Source: Palsa-295 sp963785585 (lineage in GTDB: Bacteria; Acidobacteriota; Terriglobia; Acidiferrales; UBA7541). From it: DNA of 64,000 nucleotides. Positions within the stretch are counted from its first letter, which is position 1. Every line of letters begins with the position of its first letter. The position numbers and the translations under genes were made by a program. Below, piece by piece: positions 17,579 through 27,001 of the stretch. Location: the NCBI GenBank assembly GCA_963785585.1, contig CAWAVW010000004.1, positions 2,666,001-2,730,000 of the forward strand. Reading direction: 5' to 3'. The notes beneath the pieces were generated by a model that was not told the origin of the DNA, did no database searches, and was given only the letters and a program-made list of their open reading frames with translations.

Positions 17579-19423
17579 CTACTCGGTGGCGGCTGTCCGC
17601 GAGACTGGATCGGCATCGCGAAACTGCATGTCATACAGCCGCGCGTACAATCCTCGGCGCTCGAGCAACTCATCGTGCGTTCCACGCTCGCGAATTGTGC
17701 CTCCTTCCAGCACAGCAATCAAGTCGGCGCGGCGAATAGTTGAAAGCCGGTGCGCGATCACAAAAACGGTGCGGCCGGACATCAGGTTATTCAGCGCGCT
17801 TTGCACCATCATTTCAGATTCCGAATCCAGTTCGGACGTAGCTTCGTCCAGAATCAGGATCGGCGCATCTTTCAGCAACGCGCGCGCGATGGCGATACGT
17901 TGTCGCTGTCCCCCCGACAGCCGCTGGCCGCGGTCGCCGATTTCGGTTTGATAGCCTTTCGGCATCTGCATGATGAAATCGTGGGCCAGCGCCGCTTTGG
18001 CCGCGGCGAATACTTTGTCTTCCGGCATGTTCGGGCGGCCGTAGCACAGGTTATTCCAGATCGTGTCGTTGAAAAGGATCGTTTCCTGCGTCACGATCGC
18101 CATCTGCTCGCGCAGCGAACGCAGCGTCACATCCCGCAAGTCAATCCCATCGATACGCACGGACCCCGTCGTCGGCGAATAGAATCTTGGCAACAGGTTT
18201 ACCAGAGTGGTCTTGCCGGCTCCACTCGAACCGACAATCGCTACGACGGCCCCCGCCCGGACATTGAGATCGATATTCTTCAACGTAGGCGCGTCGCCGT
18301 CGTCATACACGAAACTTGCGCCATCGAATTCGACGCTCGTCGATATGCGCGCAAGCGTCTTGCCCTGCGGCGAATCCATCTCCTCTTCGGGCAGGTCTAA
18401 AAACGAAAAGACCGGCGCCGAAATTCCCAGCGACTGCACGAACAGCTGATATATCGATCCGATGCGCTTCACCGGTTCGTAGGCCTTGAAAAGCGCGTAG
18501 GTGAAAGCGCCGAACAACCCGATCGACATCCGCCCGGCTTTGATTTCGCCGCGCGCGAAGAAAATAATCATCGAAATCACGACGGCGCCCAAAATATCCA
18601 TCAGGGGGCTCGTTGCGGCCAGCGAACGAATCCAGCGCATATTCTCGCGGCGAAGGCTTCGAGACGCTTCGCGGAATTTCCGGATTTCGAAATTTTCCAT
18701 GCCGAACGCTTTGACGACGCGGTTTCCGCTGATCGTCTCTTGCAGGATCTGGCTCAGATCGGCCAGCCGCGCGCGGCTGTCCTCCGTCGATCGCCGAATC
18801 CGCCGCGCCAACCGTCCGACCGGCAATACGACGAGCGGAACAAGCACCACGGAACCGACCGCCATCCGCCAGTCAATCACCAGCAGCACTGTGACAAATG
18901 CGATCAAGCTGAAAATTTGCCGGAAGAAATCCGCGAGGTAGTCGGAGAAGGCGCTTCGTAATTGCTCCACATCGTTGATCAGCGCGGACATGACTCGTCC
19001 GACGGGATTCGAATGGAAGAATCCGACCGGCTGCTGCAGAACGGTGCGGTACACCTTGTTGCGCAGGTCCGTGATGCCGGAAAGCCCCACGTATTGGATC
19101 AGGGTCCCGCCGAAGTATTCCGCGACGGCCTTCACGATGAAAATGAAAAGCAGCGCGAGTGCGAAAACCGACCAAACGTGCTTCACCCGAGACGGAACGA
19201 GCTGGTTCAGAGTAAACGCCGCGTGGCCGGGGACCTGAAACAGAGTCAATTGCTGCAGCGTTGACTGCGGATTCAGCACCACGTCTAGCGCCGGACGGAG
19301 CGCGAACGCGATTAAGGCGTCCGCAGCGCCCATCACGGCCATAAGAATTACGCCGAAGGCCAGCAAGCCCGTGTAAGGCGCGAGGAAACGCAGCAGGCGG
19401 CGAAACTCCTGCGACTGCGTCAT
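17579..19423 (-). CDS. msbA: MsbA-like lipid/multidrug ABC exporter
   Basis: A half-size ABC exporter of 614 aa: six-helix membrane domain (about residues 15-310), then an ATPase domain with Walker A GSSGAGKTTLVNL, Q-loop IVTQETILFNDTIWNN, signature LSGGQRQRIAIARAL, Walker B PILILDEATSELD and the switch His in VIAHRLST. In the context of LptB/LptC upstream and envelope genes, lipid A flipping (MsbA) is the likely task, though a multidrug role cannot be excluded. The start at 19423 is chosen for a normal N-terminus; an in-frame TTG at 19507 would add 28 non-conserved residues directly after rapZ. Confidence 0.87.
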   Translation of the reverse strand: MTQSQEFRRLLRFLAPYTGLLAFGVILMAVMGAADALIAFALRPALDVVLNPQSTLQQLTLFQVPGHAAFTLNQLVPSRVKHVWSVFALALLFIFIVKAVAEYFGGTLIQYVGLSGITDLRNKVYRTVLQQPVGFFHSNPVGRVMSALINDVEQLRSAFSDYLADFFRQIFSLIAFVTVLLVIDWRMAVGSVVLVPLVVLPVGRLARRIRRSTEDSRARLADLSQILQETISGNRVVKAFGMENFEIRKFREASRSLRRENMRWIRSLAATSPLMDILGAVVISMIIFFARGEIKAGRMSIGLFGAFTYALFKAYEPVKRIGSIYQLFVQSLGISAPVFSFLDLPEEEMDSPQGKTLARISTSVEFDGASFVYDDGDAPTLKNIDLNVRAGAVVAIVGSSGAGKTTLVNLLPRFYSPTTGSVRIDGIDLRDVTLRSLREQMAIVTQETILFNDTIWNNLCYGRPNMPEDKVFAAAKAALAHDFIMQMPKGYQTEIGDRGQRLSGGQRQRIAIARALLKDAPILILDEATSELDSESEMMVQSALNNLMSGRTVFVIAHRLSTIRRADLIAVLEGGTIRERGTHDELLERRGLYARLYDMQFRDADPVSRTAATE

Positions 19424-19510
19424 GACCGCCAGGTTCTTTGTGTTTTGAATTTCCGTGCTTGCCACGCTCGCCAAGGCGCAATTCTCCGAACCGAAGCTTC
19501 CCTGCAAAAT

Positions 19511-20404
19511 CTAAGTCGTGGTCTTATCGATGTCGCGATGCACCACTTTCGCGGCGTACTTTTTCTTCTTGAGGGTACGGCGCAGCGATTCGGCCAACGC
19601 GACCGATCGGTGCCGGCCGCCGGTGCATCCTATCGCGACCGTCAGGTAGCTCTTGCCCTCGCGAATGTAGTGCGGGATCAGATACAGCAGCAGGCTCTCA
19701 ATCCGCCGCATGAACTCTTTTGTTTGCGGGAACGACCGGACGTACCGCGCCACGCGCGGATCTTTTCCGCTGAATGGCCGGAGCTTCGGAATGAAATGGG
19801 GATTCGGTAAAAACCGGACGTCAAACACCAGATCGGCGTCCGCGGGAATTCCGTACCGGAACCCGAAACTGACGACCGAAACCAACAAGGGCCGCTTGTC
19901 CAAATTCTGGAACCGGTCTATCACGAATTGGCGTAATTCGTGAACGTTGAACTTCGTGGTATCGATGATCACGTCCGCGATCCGGCGAATCGGCGCCATG
20001 CGCCGCCGCTCTTCGCGCAAGCCTTCGGCAATGGATTGGTGGTGGCCCAGCGGATGGGGCCGCCGCGTTTCGCTGAACCGGCGCATCAGCGCATCGTCGC
20101 TCGCTTCGATGAAAACCAGCGTGGCCGGATGGTCGGCGGAGAGCTTGCGGTAAATTCCCGGCAGCTTTTCGATCTGAGCGCCCTCGCGCGCGTCCACCAG
20201 CAACGCAGCGCGTTCGATTTCGCCGGAGCCCTCGCCGTACAGTTCGCTGAATGTGGGAATCAGCGCGACAGGAAGATTGTCCACGCAGTAGTAGCCCAGG
20301 TCTTCAAAGGTGTTCAGGACCGAGCCTTTTCCGGAGCCGGATAGGCCGGTTAGCAGGACCAACTGCCGTGCGTCTCGTTTGGCGGGTCTGGGGCGGCGGG
20401 CCAC
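19511..20404 (-). CDS. rapZ: RapZ/YvcJ family P-loop protein
   Basis: A 297-aa protein of the RapZ family. In enterobacteria RapZ binds the sRNA GlmZ and regulates glucosamine-6-phosphate synthase; elsewhere family members are nucleotide-hydrolysing adapters. Visible are the N-terminal P-loop LTGLSGSGKGSVLNTFEDLG, YYCVDNLP, SFGFRYGIP, DLVFDVRFLPNP and the C-terminal IGCTGGRHRSVALAE. It starts with GTG and lies ten bases after rpoN, the widely conserved rpoN-rapZ neighbourhood; ptsN and hpf are absent here. Confidence 0.94.
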   Translation of the reverse strand: MARRPRPAKRDARQLVLLTGLSGSGKGSVLNTFEDLGYYCVDNLPVALIPTFSELYGEGSGEIERAALLVDAREGAQIEKLPGIYRKLSADHPATLVFIEASDDALMRRFSETRRPHPLGHHQSIAEGLREERRRMAPIRRIADVIIDTTKFNVHELRQFVIDRFQNLDKRPLLVSVVSFGFRYGIPADADLVFDVRFLPNPHFIPKLRPFSGKDPRVARYVRSFPQTKEFMRRIESLLLYLIPHYIREGKSYLTVAIGCTGGRHRSVALAESLRRTLKKKKYAAKVVHRDIDKTTT

Positions 20405-20414
20405 GGTCGGCGTA

Positions 20415-21860
20415 CTAAGCCTTCACTCGTCTTCGGTGCGTGCTGGGAATGCGGAGGTCTTCGCGGTACTTCGCCACGGTGCGGCGCGTCACCTGGATGC
20501 CTTCTTCGCTCAGGCGTTTGGTGATCTGTTCATCGGTCAGCGGATGGGCGGTGTCTTCATCCTCAATCATCTTTTTCACGCGGCGCTTTAGCGAAAGCAG
20601 CGACATCTCGCTGCCCTGCGGACCGTTCACCGATTCGCTAAAGAAATAACGGAGCTCCAAAACACCCTGCGGGGTGTGCACGTACTTATTCGCGACCGCG
20701 CGGCTCACGGTCGAAGGATGCACGCCGACTTCTTCGGCAACTTCCTTGATCATCATCGGCTTCAAATGGTCGGCGCCATAATCCAGAAAATCGCCCTGCC
20801 GGCGCAAAATCGAAAGGCACACACGCTGGATGGTGTGCTTGCGCTGTTCAATATTCTTCATCAACTGAATCGCAGCGGTGAAACGCTCTTTCACATAATT
20901 GCGAACGTCGCGATCGGCGGCATCGCGCGCCAGTAACCGGCGATACATCGGATTCAGCCGAAGCTGCGGCAGGTCGTCATCATTCATCAACGCCTGCCAC
21001 TCGCCATCAACCTTGCGGAATTGCACGTCCGGCTCGACCAGTCTCGGTTCGATGTGGTTGTAACGCGATCCGGGCTTGGGGTCGAGGCGCTTGATAACGT
21101 CCACCGCGCGTTTCACCAGTTCCACGGGACGGTTCAACGCGCGCGCTACTTCCTTCAGCTGATTGTTCTGCAGAAGCTTCAGATGCTCGGCGATGATCTG
21201 CTGCGCAAGCGTGTTCTGCGGATCCACCAGCTTGAGCTGGATCATCAGGCATTCCTGCAGGTCGCGCGCGCCTACGCCGGGAGGATCGAATTCCTGGACC
21301 ATGGCGAGCGCTTCTTCCACGTCGTCCATGGAGTAGTTTCCGGCCGCCGCGATTTCGTCGAGTGTCGCCGTCAAGTAGCCGTTTTCATCCAGGTTGCCGA
21401 CGATCGATTCGGCGATCTTGCGCACCACTTCCGTGCAAATGCTCACGCTGAGCTGCCATTCCAGATGATCCGCGAGATTTTGGGCTGAGGAGAGAAACTT
21501 GTCAAAAGACGGACGCTCGATGTCTTCGCGTTCACTGCTCGCCTGCCGCTCGGCGCCGACATCCAGGTACTGCGTGAAGAAGGAACCGAAATCGAACTCG
21601 TCAAACGGATTGGCGCCTTCGGTCTCCGGCACTTTCTCCGTCTCTTTTTTCAGGAAGGCTTCGTCCTGGTAGCTATCCGTCGCCGCGGCGCCTTCTTCGG
21701 TCACTTCGTCCAGCACGGGATTCGCCATGATCTCCTGTGTGATCATGTCCCGCAGCTCGAGCCGGTTCAGCGCCAGCACGCTGACCATCTGAACGAGGCC
21801 CGGCGTCAGAATCTGCTTCTGAGCGACGCGAAGGCTAAGTTTAGGTGCGAGCCAGTTCAT
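20415..21860 (-). CDS. rpoN: RNA polymerase sigma-54 factor
   Basis: The alternative sigma factor that recognises GG-N10-GC promoters and needs AAA+ activators. The 481-aa product has the Gln/Leu-rich region I (LAPKLSLRVAQKQILTPGLVQM), an acidic linker, the core-binding region, the HTH (KEVAEEVGVHPSTVSRAVA) and the C-terminal RpoN box RRTVAKYREDL. It lies six bases after lptB and ten before rapZ, the classical lptB-rpoN order of Gram-negative genomes. A matching promoter sequence occurs in front of the pilin operon in this window. Confidence 0.97.
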   Translation of the reverse strand: MNWLAPKLSLRVAQKQILTPGLVQMVSVLALNRLELRDMITQEIMANPVLDEVTEEGAAATDSYQDEAFLKKETEKVPETEGANPFDEFDFGSFFTQYLDVGAERQASSEREDIERPSFDKFLSSAQNLADHLEWQLSVSICTEVVRKIAESIVGNLDENGYLTATLDEIAAAGNYSMDDVEEALAMVQEFDPPGVGARDLQECLMIQLKLVDPQNTLAQQIIAEHLKLLQNNQLKEVARALNRPVELVKRAVDVIKRLDPKPGSRYNHIEPRLVEPDVQFRKVDGEWQALMNDDDLPQLRLNPMYRRLLARDAADRDVRNYVKERFTAAIQLMKNIEQRKHTIQRVCLSILRRQGDFLDYGADHLKPMMIKEVAEEVGVHPSTVSRAVANKYVHTPQGVLELRYFFSESVNGPQGSEMSLLSLKRRVKKMIEDEDTAHPLTDEQITKRLSEEGIQVTRRTVAKYREDLRIPSTHRRRVKA

Positions 21861-21866
21861 ATGCGC

Positions 21867-22592
21867 TTAATTCAGCCTGAAACCTTCTCCCAGATAAATG
21901 CGCCGTACTTCCGCGTTTTCGGAAAGCTCTCGGGGAGTTCCCGCAAACAGAATCTTGCCGTCGTTGATGATGTAGGCGCGATTGGTAACTGCCAGCGTAT
22001 CGCGTACATTGTGGTCGGTCACCAGTACTCCGATTCCGGCTGTACTCAGATCCGCAATAATCTTCTGAATATCCACCACCGTCAGCGGGTCGATTCCAGC
22101 GAACGGCTCGTCCAGCAAAACGAAGGAAGGCGACAAAACCAGCGAGCGCGCGATTTCCAGCCTGCGCCGTTCCCCGCCGGACAGAACATACGCCCGGCTC
22201 TGCCGTAGCCCTTCCAACCCCATCTGCGCGAGCAACTCTTCCACGCGGTCGCGTCGCTGCTCCGGAGTAATCGGCAAAGTCTCCAGAACCGCGAGTAAAT
22301 TTTCTTCGACAGTCAGTTTGCGAAATACAGAAGGTTCTTGCGGGAGGTAGCTGATGCCGCTGCGGGCACGGAGATACATGGGAAGATCGGTGATATCTTC
22401 GCCATCCAGTGAGACTCTTCCATAGTCCGGACGGGCGAGTCCAACCAGGATGTAAAACGTCGTGGTCTTTCCTGCACCGTTCGGCCCGAGCAGCCCAACC
22501 ACTTCACCCTGGTGAATCTCCAGGCTTATGTTGTCTACGACCTTACGACCCTTGTACGCCTTCGTGAGATCGGACGCCTGTAGTTTCAACAT
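21867..22592 (-). CDS. lptB: LPS export ABC transporter ATPase LptB
   Basis: Cytoplasmic ATPase that drives lipopolysaccharide extraction through LptFG to the LptC-LptA bridge. The 241-aa product has Walker A GLLGPNGAGKTTTFYILVGL, the LptB-typical YLPQEPSVFRKLTVEENLLA, signature LSGGERRRLEIARSL and Walker B FVLLDEPFAGIDPLTV, with H-loop TDHNVRDTL. It starts six bases after the LptC/OstA gene and ends six before rpoN. LptF and LptG are not in the window. Confidence 0.96.
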   Translation of the reverse strand: MLKLQASDLTKAYKGRKVVDNISLEIHQGEVVGLLGPNGAGKTTTFYILVGLARPDYGRVSLDGEDITDLPMYLRARSGISYLPQEPSVFRKLTVEENLLAVLETLPITPEQRRDRVEELLAQMGLEGLRQSRAYVLSGGERRRLEIARSLVLSPSFVLLDEPFAGIDPLTVVDIQKIIADLSTAGIGVLVTDHNVRDTLAVTNRAYIINDGKILFAGTPRELSENAEVRRIYLGEGFRLN

Positions 22593-22598
22593 GCAGGT

Positions 22599-24962
22599 TC
22601 ATTTCTCGACTCGGTGCTTGGTCAGCGTGCGCGAACCTTCCTGCGAATCAATCAAAATCGTATCATTCGCTACAAAGAAGGTCAACGAATGGCCCGTCGT
22701 TGTGTCGCTAGAGGCATCAATAATGGTCGGCTGCCCCCCAGAAAGGATAAATTTCCCGTCGGCTGCGGTGTACAGGGCTTGTTCCGCCGTCGCTCGTCGA
22801 TCGCCCTGCCGCACGATTACCGCGCCTTGCGCTAAGGCCTTATCCATCTGTCTGTTACCGCCCGATGCGCCGGCCAGCCCTCCGGAAGCAGCGCTCACCT
22901 CGTTGCGACCCGTCGGAGCGCCAATCGCCGCCGATGGGGGCGTTAGATACACATCCAATGTCTTTGAATCCATCGATCCTTGCTGCGATTCGGCGCGAAC
23001 GCCTGTCTCCAGGTGCGCCCTGCCCGCGTCGCTCCAGTAGGTCAGCATGGGCGCGCGGATGTGCCACAGCGTCGGTCCAGACGCCGTCGAGGGCTTCGTT
23101 TGTTCGCCGCTGGCGGGCTTCGTCCCGAACGAAGCGACTCCGGGGCCGCTCGCCTGCTGAAACACGGCTACGACGCCGCCTGTGGCCTGCATCTTCTTTT
23201 CATCCCGCCACAGCTCGATTTGTTGAGCGTCGAGCACGGAATCGCCCTGCCACAGCCGGGCGTGTCCTGAATACACGGCGTGGCCGGTTGTATTCGAGCC
23301 CGTCAGCTTATCCGAGGAAACATGACCCGGCCCATCGCCCAAATTCATCGAAGTGTTTTTAGCGCCGGACAAATACGTAGAGAGAACACCTCCGGTGGCT
23401 TGAATCTCTCCCGACCTTTGGTTGATAACGACATTGCCGGCCGAAGTGCGGCTCATGGCGTCGGACAGAACCGGTGAACCCGTGAGCGTAATCATGTCTG
23501 TCGCCCGAACCAAGTGCGCCGTGGCGGCAGTTGCCTGGCGGTCGTTCTGTTGGAATTTGACGTTTCCCGACTGGTCGAGAGTGCTCCATTGCCCAGCCGA
23601 ATCGAAGGAGGCCGCCAACTCGGCCGACGTCGTCACTTGAGGAGCCGATGCGCCGATTTGTCGCGTGATCTGCACGTCGAGGTGTCCCAAAAGCTGATCG
23701 AGTTTTCCGGCGGTGTTGAAGCGCGTGACGAATCGCTTCGCCCGCAAGGTTGTTGCTTCGTTTCCGCTCTTCATCTCAATCGTCGCCGGAGCGAGTGTCT
23801 CGGCGCTCTCAATTCTGCGCGGCTCAGAGGTGAAAGCGGGCGCGCTGGTTCTGGAAGTGGAGGGCGTCGCCGCGGCGAAACGAACGAGCAGCGCCTCGGT
23901 CTTCAACGCCCGCGAGCCCGTCGCATCCGCGGAGTCAACCGCCACTCCACCGGTTGCGTTCATCGTTTTCACCGCGTTGTGCTCCGGTTCCATGTCGAAA
24001 GAAACCTTCGCGGCGGCAAAATGATTCGTGCCCGTGCGCGTCCGCTGCATTCCGGTTACGGCTCCGTCGCCTGCGATCCGCTGAATCCATCCTGCCGGAT
24101 CGAGCGCCGCTTCAAACTGATTCGCGCTTGCTGAGAACTGACCTGTCGGATCGGAGGAACGTAGCGTCGGATGTCCCTCGGCCACTGCGCGCTGCGCTTT
24201 GAAATTCTCGTCGAGCTCAATCGTGATCTGCTGGCTATCGAGAATCCGGCTGCCTTGCTTCACTTCGGCGGGCGCCATCAACTCCACCCTCCGTTCGTTT
24301 CGATGAATTACGAGGCTTCCGCCCGTCGCAGAGATCGCCAGGCCGCCGGATTTCTGCGAAGGATTCAATTCCATCGTAACGTTCTGCTGGAGCACGACGA
24401 CCGATGTCTCGGTGCTGTACGTCACGCCCACCGCATGCCCGTGCCCTTGCGCGAACGTGAATTCGACGGGCTCCGGCGTGGACGCCTCTCCGCTGGCTTT
24501 ATTGAACGACAAATTGCTGGTCGTAATCTGAATCGACTTCGGATCCTCCGTTTGCGCGGGAAGATTTTTGCTGGCGAGATCGATCTGCACCGCGCCTTGG
24601 CAATGGATCGATCCTTCTTTCGGTTGATAGCTGCATTCGCTGGTGTGGATATTATCGTTGCGATCGCCGGAACGCCCGAAGATGGTGATCCACACGTCCT
24701 GCAGAACCATCTGATTCTGTTCCTTATATTCCGTGGCTTTCGCGGCGCGCACCGTGAAGATCGTGACGTTCTGGTCGATCTTGGAAAATGAAAATTCGTT
24801 GGACTGCTGCTCAACGGCGGAGGCGATCGGTTTTGGCTGAAAATGCCGCGCTCGAGCTTCTTGAATCGCGTGCTTGGCGAAAACGCCGACTACCACGAGC
24901 GCGATCGCCGCGGCGGCCCAGGCCGCCCAGCGTGCGTAGCGGGCTGCTTGCTGATTCTGCAA
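22599..24962 (-). CDS. lptC: LptC-OstA fusion: giant LPS transport bridge protein
   Basis: A 787-aa protein about four times longer than a normal LptC (about 190 aa). One N-terminal membrane anchor (AAWAAAAIALVVVGVFA, residues about 13-30) is followed by an LptC-like domain (residues about 45-210, with NQMVLQDVWITIFG), then several beta-rich OstA/LptA-like segments (for example DSQQITIELDENFKAQRAVA, TSAELAASFDSAG, DSVLDAQQIELWRDEKKMQA, TAEQALYTAADGKFILSG). I infer a continuous beta-jellyroll bridge in which LptC and LptA are one polypeptide. It starts with TTG 24962, with AAGGA ten bases upstream and a promoter at 24998-25026. The lptB gene follows by six bases. Confidence 0.82.
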   Translation of the reverse strand: MQNQQAARYARWAAWAAAAIALVVVGVFAKHAIQEARARHFQPKPIASAVEQQSNEFSFSKIDQNVTIFTVRAAKATEYKEQNQMVLQDVWITIFGRSGDRNDNIHTSECSYQPKEGSIHCQGAVQIDLASKNLPAQTEDPKSIQITTSNLSFNKASGEASTPEPVEFTFAQGHGHAVGVTYSTETSVVVLQQNVTMELNPSQKSGGLAISATGGSLVIHRNERRVELMAPAEVKQGSRILDSQQITIELDENFKAQRAVAEGHPTLRSSDPTGQFSASANQFEAALDPAGWIQRIAGDGAVTGMQRTRTGTNHFAAAKVSFDMEPEHNAVKTMNATGGVAVDSADATGSRALKTEALLVRFAAATPSTSRTSAPAFTSEPRRIESAETLAPATIEMKSGNEATTLRAKRFVTRFNTAGKLDQLLGHLDVQITRQIGASAPQVTTSAELAASFDSAGQWSTLDQSGNVKFQQNDRQATAATAHLVRATDMITLTGSPVLSDAMSRTSAGNVVINQRSGEIQATGGVLSTYLSGAKNTSMNLGDGPGHVSSDKLTGSNTTGHAVYSGHARLWQGDSVLDAQQIELWRDEKKMQATGGVVAVFQQASGPGVASFGTKPASGEQTKPSTASGPTLWHIRAPMLTYWSDAGRAHLETGVRAESQQGSMDSKTLDVYLTPPSAAIGAPTGRNEVSAASGGLAGASGGNRQMDKALAQGAVIVRQGDRRATAEQALYTAADGKFILSGGQPTIIDASSDTTTGHSLTFFVANDTILIDSQEGSRTLTKHRVEK

Positions 24963-24997
24963 AGCGGTTTGGTCCTTAGGGAATCTCTTCGAAACTC

Positions 24998-25026
24998 AGT
25001 ATAGGAGAGTGCACATCGGGGAACAA
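24998..25026 (-). promoter_or_regulatory. Promoter of the lpt-rpoN-msbA-gmk-priA operon
   Basis: Minus strand: TTGTTC (25021-25026), a 17-base spacer, and TATACT (24998-25003). The predicted start of transcription is about 30 bases before the TTG start of the LptC/OstA gene. Confidence 0.65.
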
Positions 25027-25067
25027 CTCGGAGAAACTGCCGCGAACACCAAATCCTTAAGAGCGCC

Positions 25068-26255
25068 TCAATTCTGGCCTTGTGCGACGATTCCCATACC
25101 GTTCGCGGCTACGCTGTCGCGCGTGGTGTTTTTTACCAGGTACATCGCCTCGTCCGCGAGATGCAGCAACTCGGCTTTCGTCCGCGAATCCGACGGGTAT
25201 GCAGCCACACCGACGCTGGCAGTCACATGCACATTCACGCCGGTGTCCTTCAGCCAAACGGCTTCGCGAATCAGTTTGTGAAGGCGCCGGGCTACGCCCA
25301 ACGCATTTTCCTTCGACGTTTGCGGCAACAAGACCACAAACTCATCGCCTCCGTACCGGAACGCCAGATCGATCAGCCGGCATTTGTCTTTGATTGCCTG
25401 CCCGATTTCCGCCAGTAGTCGCGATCCGACAAGATGTCCGTACGTGTCGTTGACTTGCTTAAAATGATCGAGGTCGATAAAGATCAGCGAAAATTCAAAC
25501 GCGTAACGATGGGACCGGTAGATTTCGGTGTCGAGCATGAAATTCAGATGCCGCGCGTTGTATAGCGTGGTGCAATCGTCGGTGATCGTCAGCTCGTGGA
25601 TTCGCTGCACGTGCCGCGCGTTTTCAATCGCAATCGCGGCGTAGTCTGCCAGCGCCTCCAGCAATGCGAGATCGCGCTTGCTGAAACCTTCCGGGCCCAT
25701 GCAGTTGATCAATTCGATTACGCCCAGGCACTGATCGCGGAAGCGCACCGGAACTGCGACGATGGACCGCGTCTCCATCTTCGTTTTTTCATCCACGCTG
25801 CCGAAGAATCGCGAATCCTTGCTCGTGTCCGGAACCACCACCACTTCGCCGGCCTTTGCGACCCACCCTGCCAGTCCTTGCCCTACTTTAATGCGAACGT
25901 CTTTCAGTGCTTCGGATCCCTTTCCGGTTGCGATCTGAAAATAAAGCTCCTCGCGCTCCTGATCCATCAGCAGCAGAGACCAGGTGTCCGGCCTCAACAC
26001 CTCGTTAATCTTTTCCATGATCGTGCGCAACACCTGATCCAGCTGCAGGGACGAAGTGAGAGCTTTCCCGAGCTCATGAAATACGGTGACTTCGTTGGCT
26101 TCCTGGATCTCAGGGAAAATGGGAATACTCACGGGCGGACCCGCCGAGCGGCGGCGTTCCACGCCGTCAAACGGCTTCCCGTCCGGCGCCTTGCGCACCG
26201 TTGCGAACGGAGCTACGATTTTCGGTTCTGGAGAGTCGTTGGCCACTCTCGTCAT
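25068..26255 (-). CDS. GAF-GGDEF diguanylate cyclase
   Basis: A soluble signalling enzyme of 395 aa predicted to make cyclic di-GMP. After a variable N-terminus, a GAF sensor domain covers about residues 70-230 (LQLDQVLRTIMEKINEVLRP to YAAIAIENARHV), followed by a GGDEF domain with FIDLDHFKQVNDTYGHLVGS and an intact active-site loop RYGGDEF. An RxxD inhibitory site (RLID) lies exactly five residues before GGDEF, implying product feedback. The start at 26255 is preferred to 26315. It is divergent from the RodZ-like gene and lies 105 bases upstream of the lpt operon. Confidence 0.9.
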   Translation of the reverse strand: MTRVANDSPEPKIVAPFATVRKAPDGKPFDGVERRRSAGPPVSIPIFPEIQEANEVTVFHELGKALTSSLQLDQVLRTIMEKINEVLRPDTWSLLLMDQEREELYFQIATGKGSEALKDVRIKVGQGLAGWVAKAGEVVVVPDTSKDSRFFGSVDEKTKMETRSIVAVPVRFRDQCLGVIELINCMGPEGFSKRDLALLEALADYAAIAIENARHVQRIHELTITDDCTTLYNARHLNFMLDTEIYRSHRYAFEFSLIFIDLDHFKQVNDTYGHLVGSRLLAEIGQAIKDKCRLIDLAFRYGGDEFVVLLPQTSKENALGVARRLHKLIREAVWLKDTGVNVHVTASVGVAAYPSDSRTKAELLHLADEAMYLVKNTTRDSVAANGMGIVAQGQN

Positions 26256-26348
26256 TATAGGGAACGGTTTCGGCGAACTGCAACGCTCTTGGCGGCACAC
26301 TTGCCGAAAGCCCAACGGGGTATTCCGAGCGCCCGTCTTCCGATAAGA

Positions 26349-26377
26349 TTGACAGGCCTCGCCCCAACGCCTATATT
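26349..26377 (+). promoter_or_regulatory. Promoter of the RodZ-like gene
   Basis: TTGACA (26349-26354), a 17-base spacer, and TATATT (26372-26377), 26 bases ahead of the ATG at 26404. It is one of the best consensus promoters in the window. Confidence 0.78.
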
Positions 26378-26403
26378 TTTCTTAGTCTTGCGAGCTCCTG
26401 CGG

Positions 26404-26922
26404 ATGCCTTCAACACCTTTCGGCGAACATCTAAAACGCGAACGTGAAATGCGGGGAGTCTCTCTGGAAGAGATTTCCTCCGCCACGCGTATCGCTCCTC
26501 GTTTTCTCGAAGCTTTGGAAAACGAACAGTGGGACAAGTTGCCCGGGGGCGTTTTCAATCGCGGATTTATCCGAGCCATCGCCCACTACCTGGGACTCGA
26601 CGAAGACAACCTGGTTTCCGAATACGCTCTTCAGACCAAAGGCCGCCCCGAGCCCGGCGTTGTACGGGATGCTCCGGACAAATCCGAGCCGATGTGGGGC
26701 AGGATTGCCGCGTTGGTAGGCGTCGTACTGGTGATTGTTGCGGCGATCCTACTCGCCGTGCATTATCTCGGACCGAAAATTGCTGCTCGCCTTCATAAGG
26801 CCTCGTCCGATACGTATTATTTCGACGGCTCTCGGAAGATTCTAAGCGCAGCGGACGCTCAGCCGGATTTCGAAGAGCTGATTTCGAAGGATCCAAACCT
26901 TCCCGCCGCGGTGCAGCATTAG
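26404..26922 (+). CDS. RodZ-like HTH membrane protein without C-terminal domain
   Basis: A 172-aa protein. The N-terminal HTH_25/Xre-like domain (FGEHLKREREMRGVSLEEIS, then TRIAPRFLEALENEQWDKLP and GVFNRGFIRAIAHYLGLD) is the RodZ type. A single transmembrane segment follows at about residues 101-122 (IAALVGVVLVIVAAILLAVH), then about 50 periplasmic residues. The beta-domain (DUF4115) of full RodZ is missing, so this is a short version. In the family RodZ links MreB to the membrane; whether this short protein does so is inference. Strong promoter immediately upstream. Confidence 0.83.
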   Translation: MPSTPFGEHLKREREMRGVSLEEISSATRIAPRFLEALENEQWDKLPGGVFNRGFIRAIAHYLGLDEDNLVSEYALQTKGRPEPGVVRDAPDKSEPMWGRIAALVGVVLVIVAAILLAVHYLGPKIAARLHKASSDTYYFDGSRKILSAADAQPDFEELISKDPNLPAAVQH

Positions 26923-27001
26923 CGCCGAACTCCGCGCCGCGATTCTTGCCGGCACTGCAACTCTCGAGCAAAAAAACTCTGTCTGCGCTACGGACTCGAA
27001 A

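Noticed and set aside
26244..26262. TATAAT directly at the start of the GAF-GGDEF gene
   Set aside because: On the minus strand TATAAT overlaps the ATG itself, so it cannot be a -10 for that start; no -35 lies at a fitting distance.
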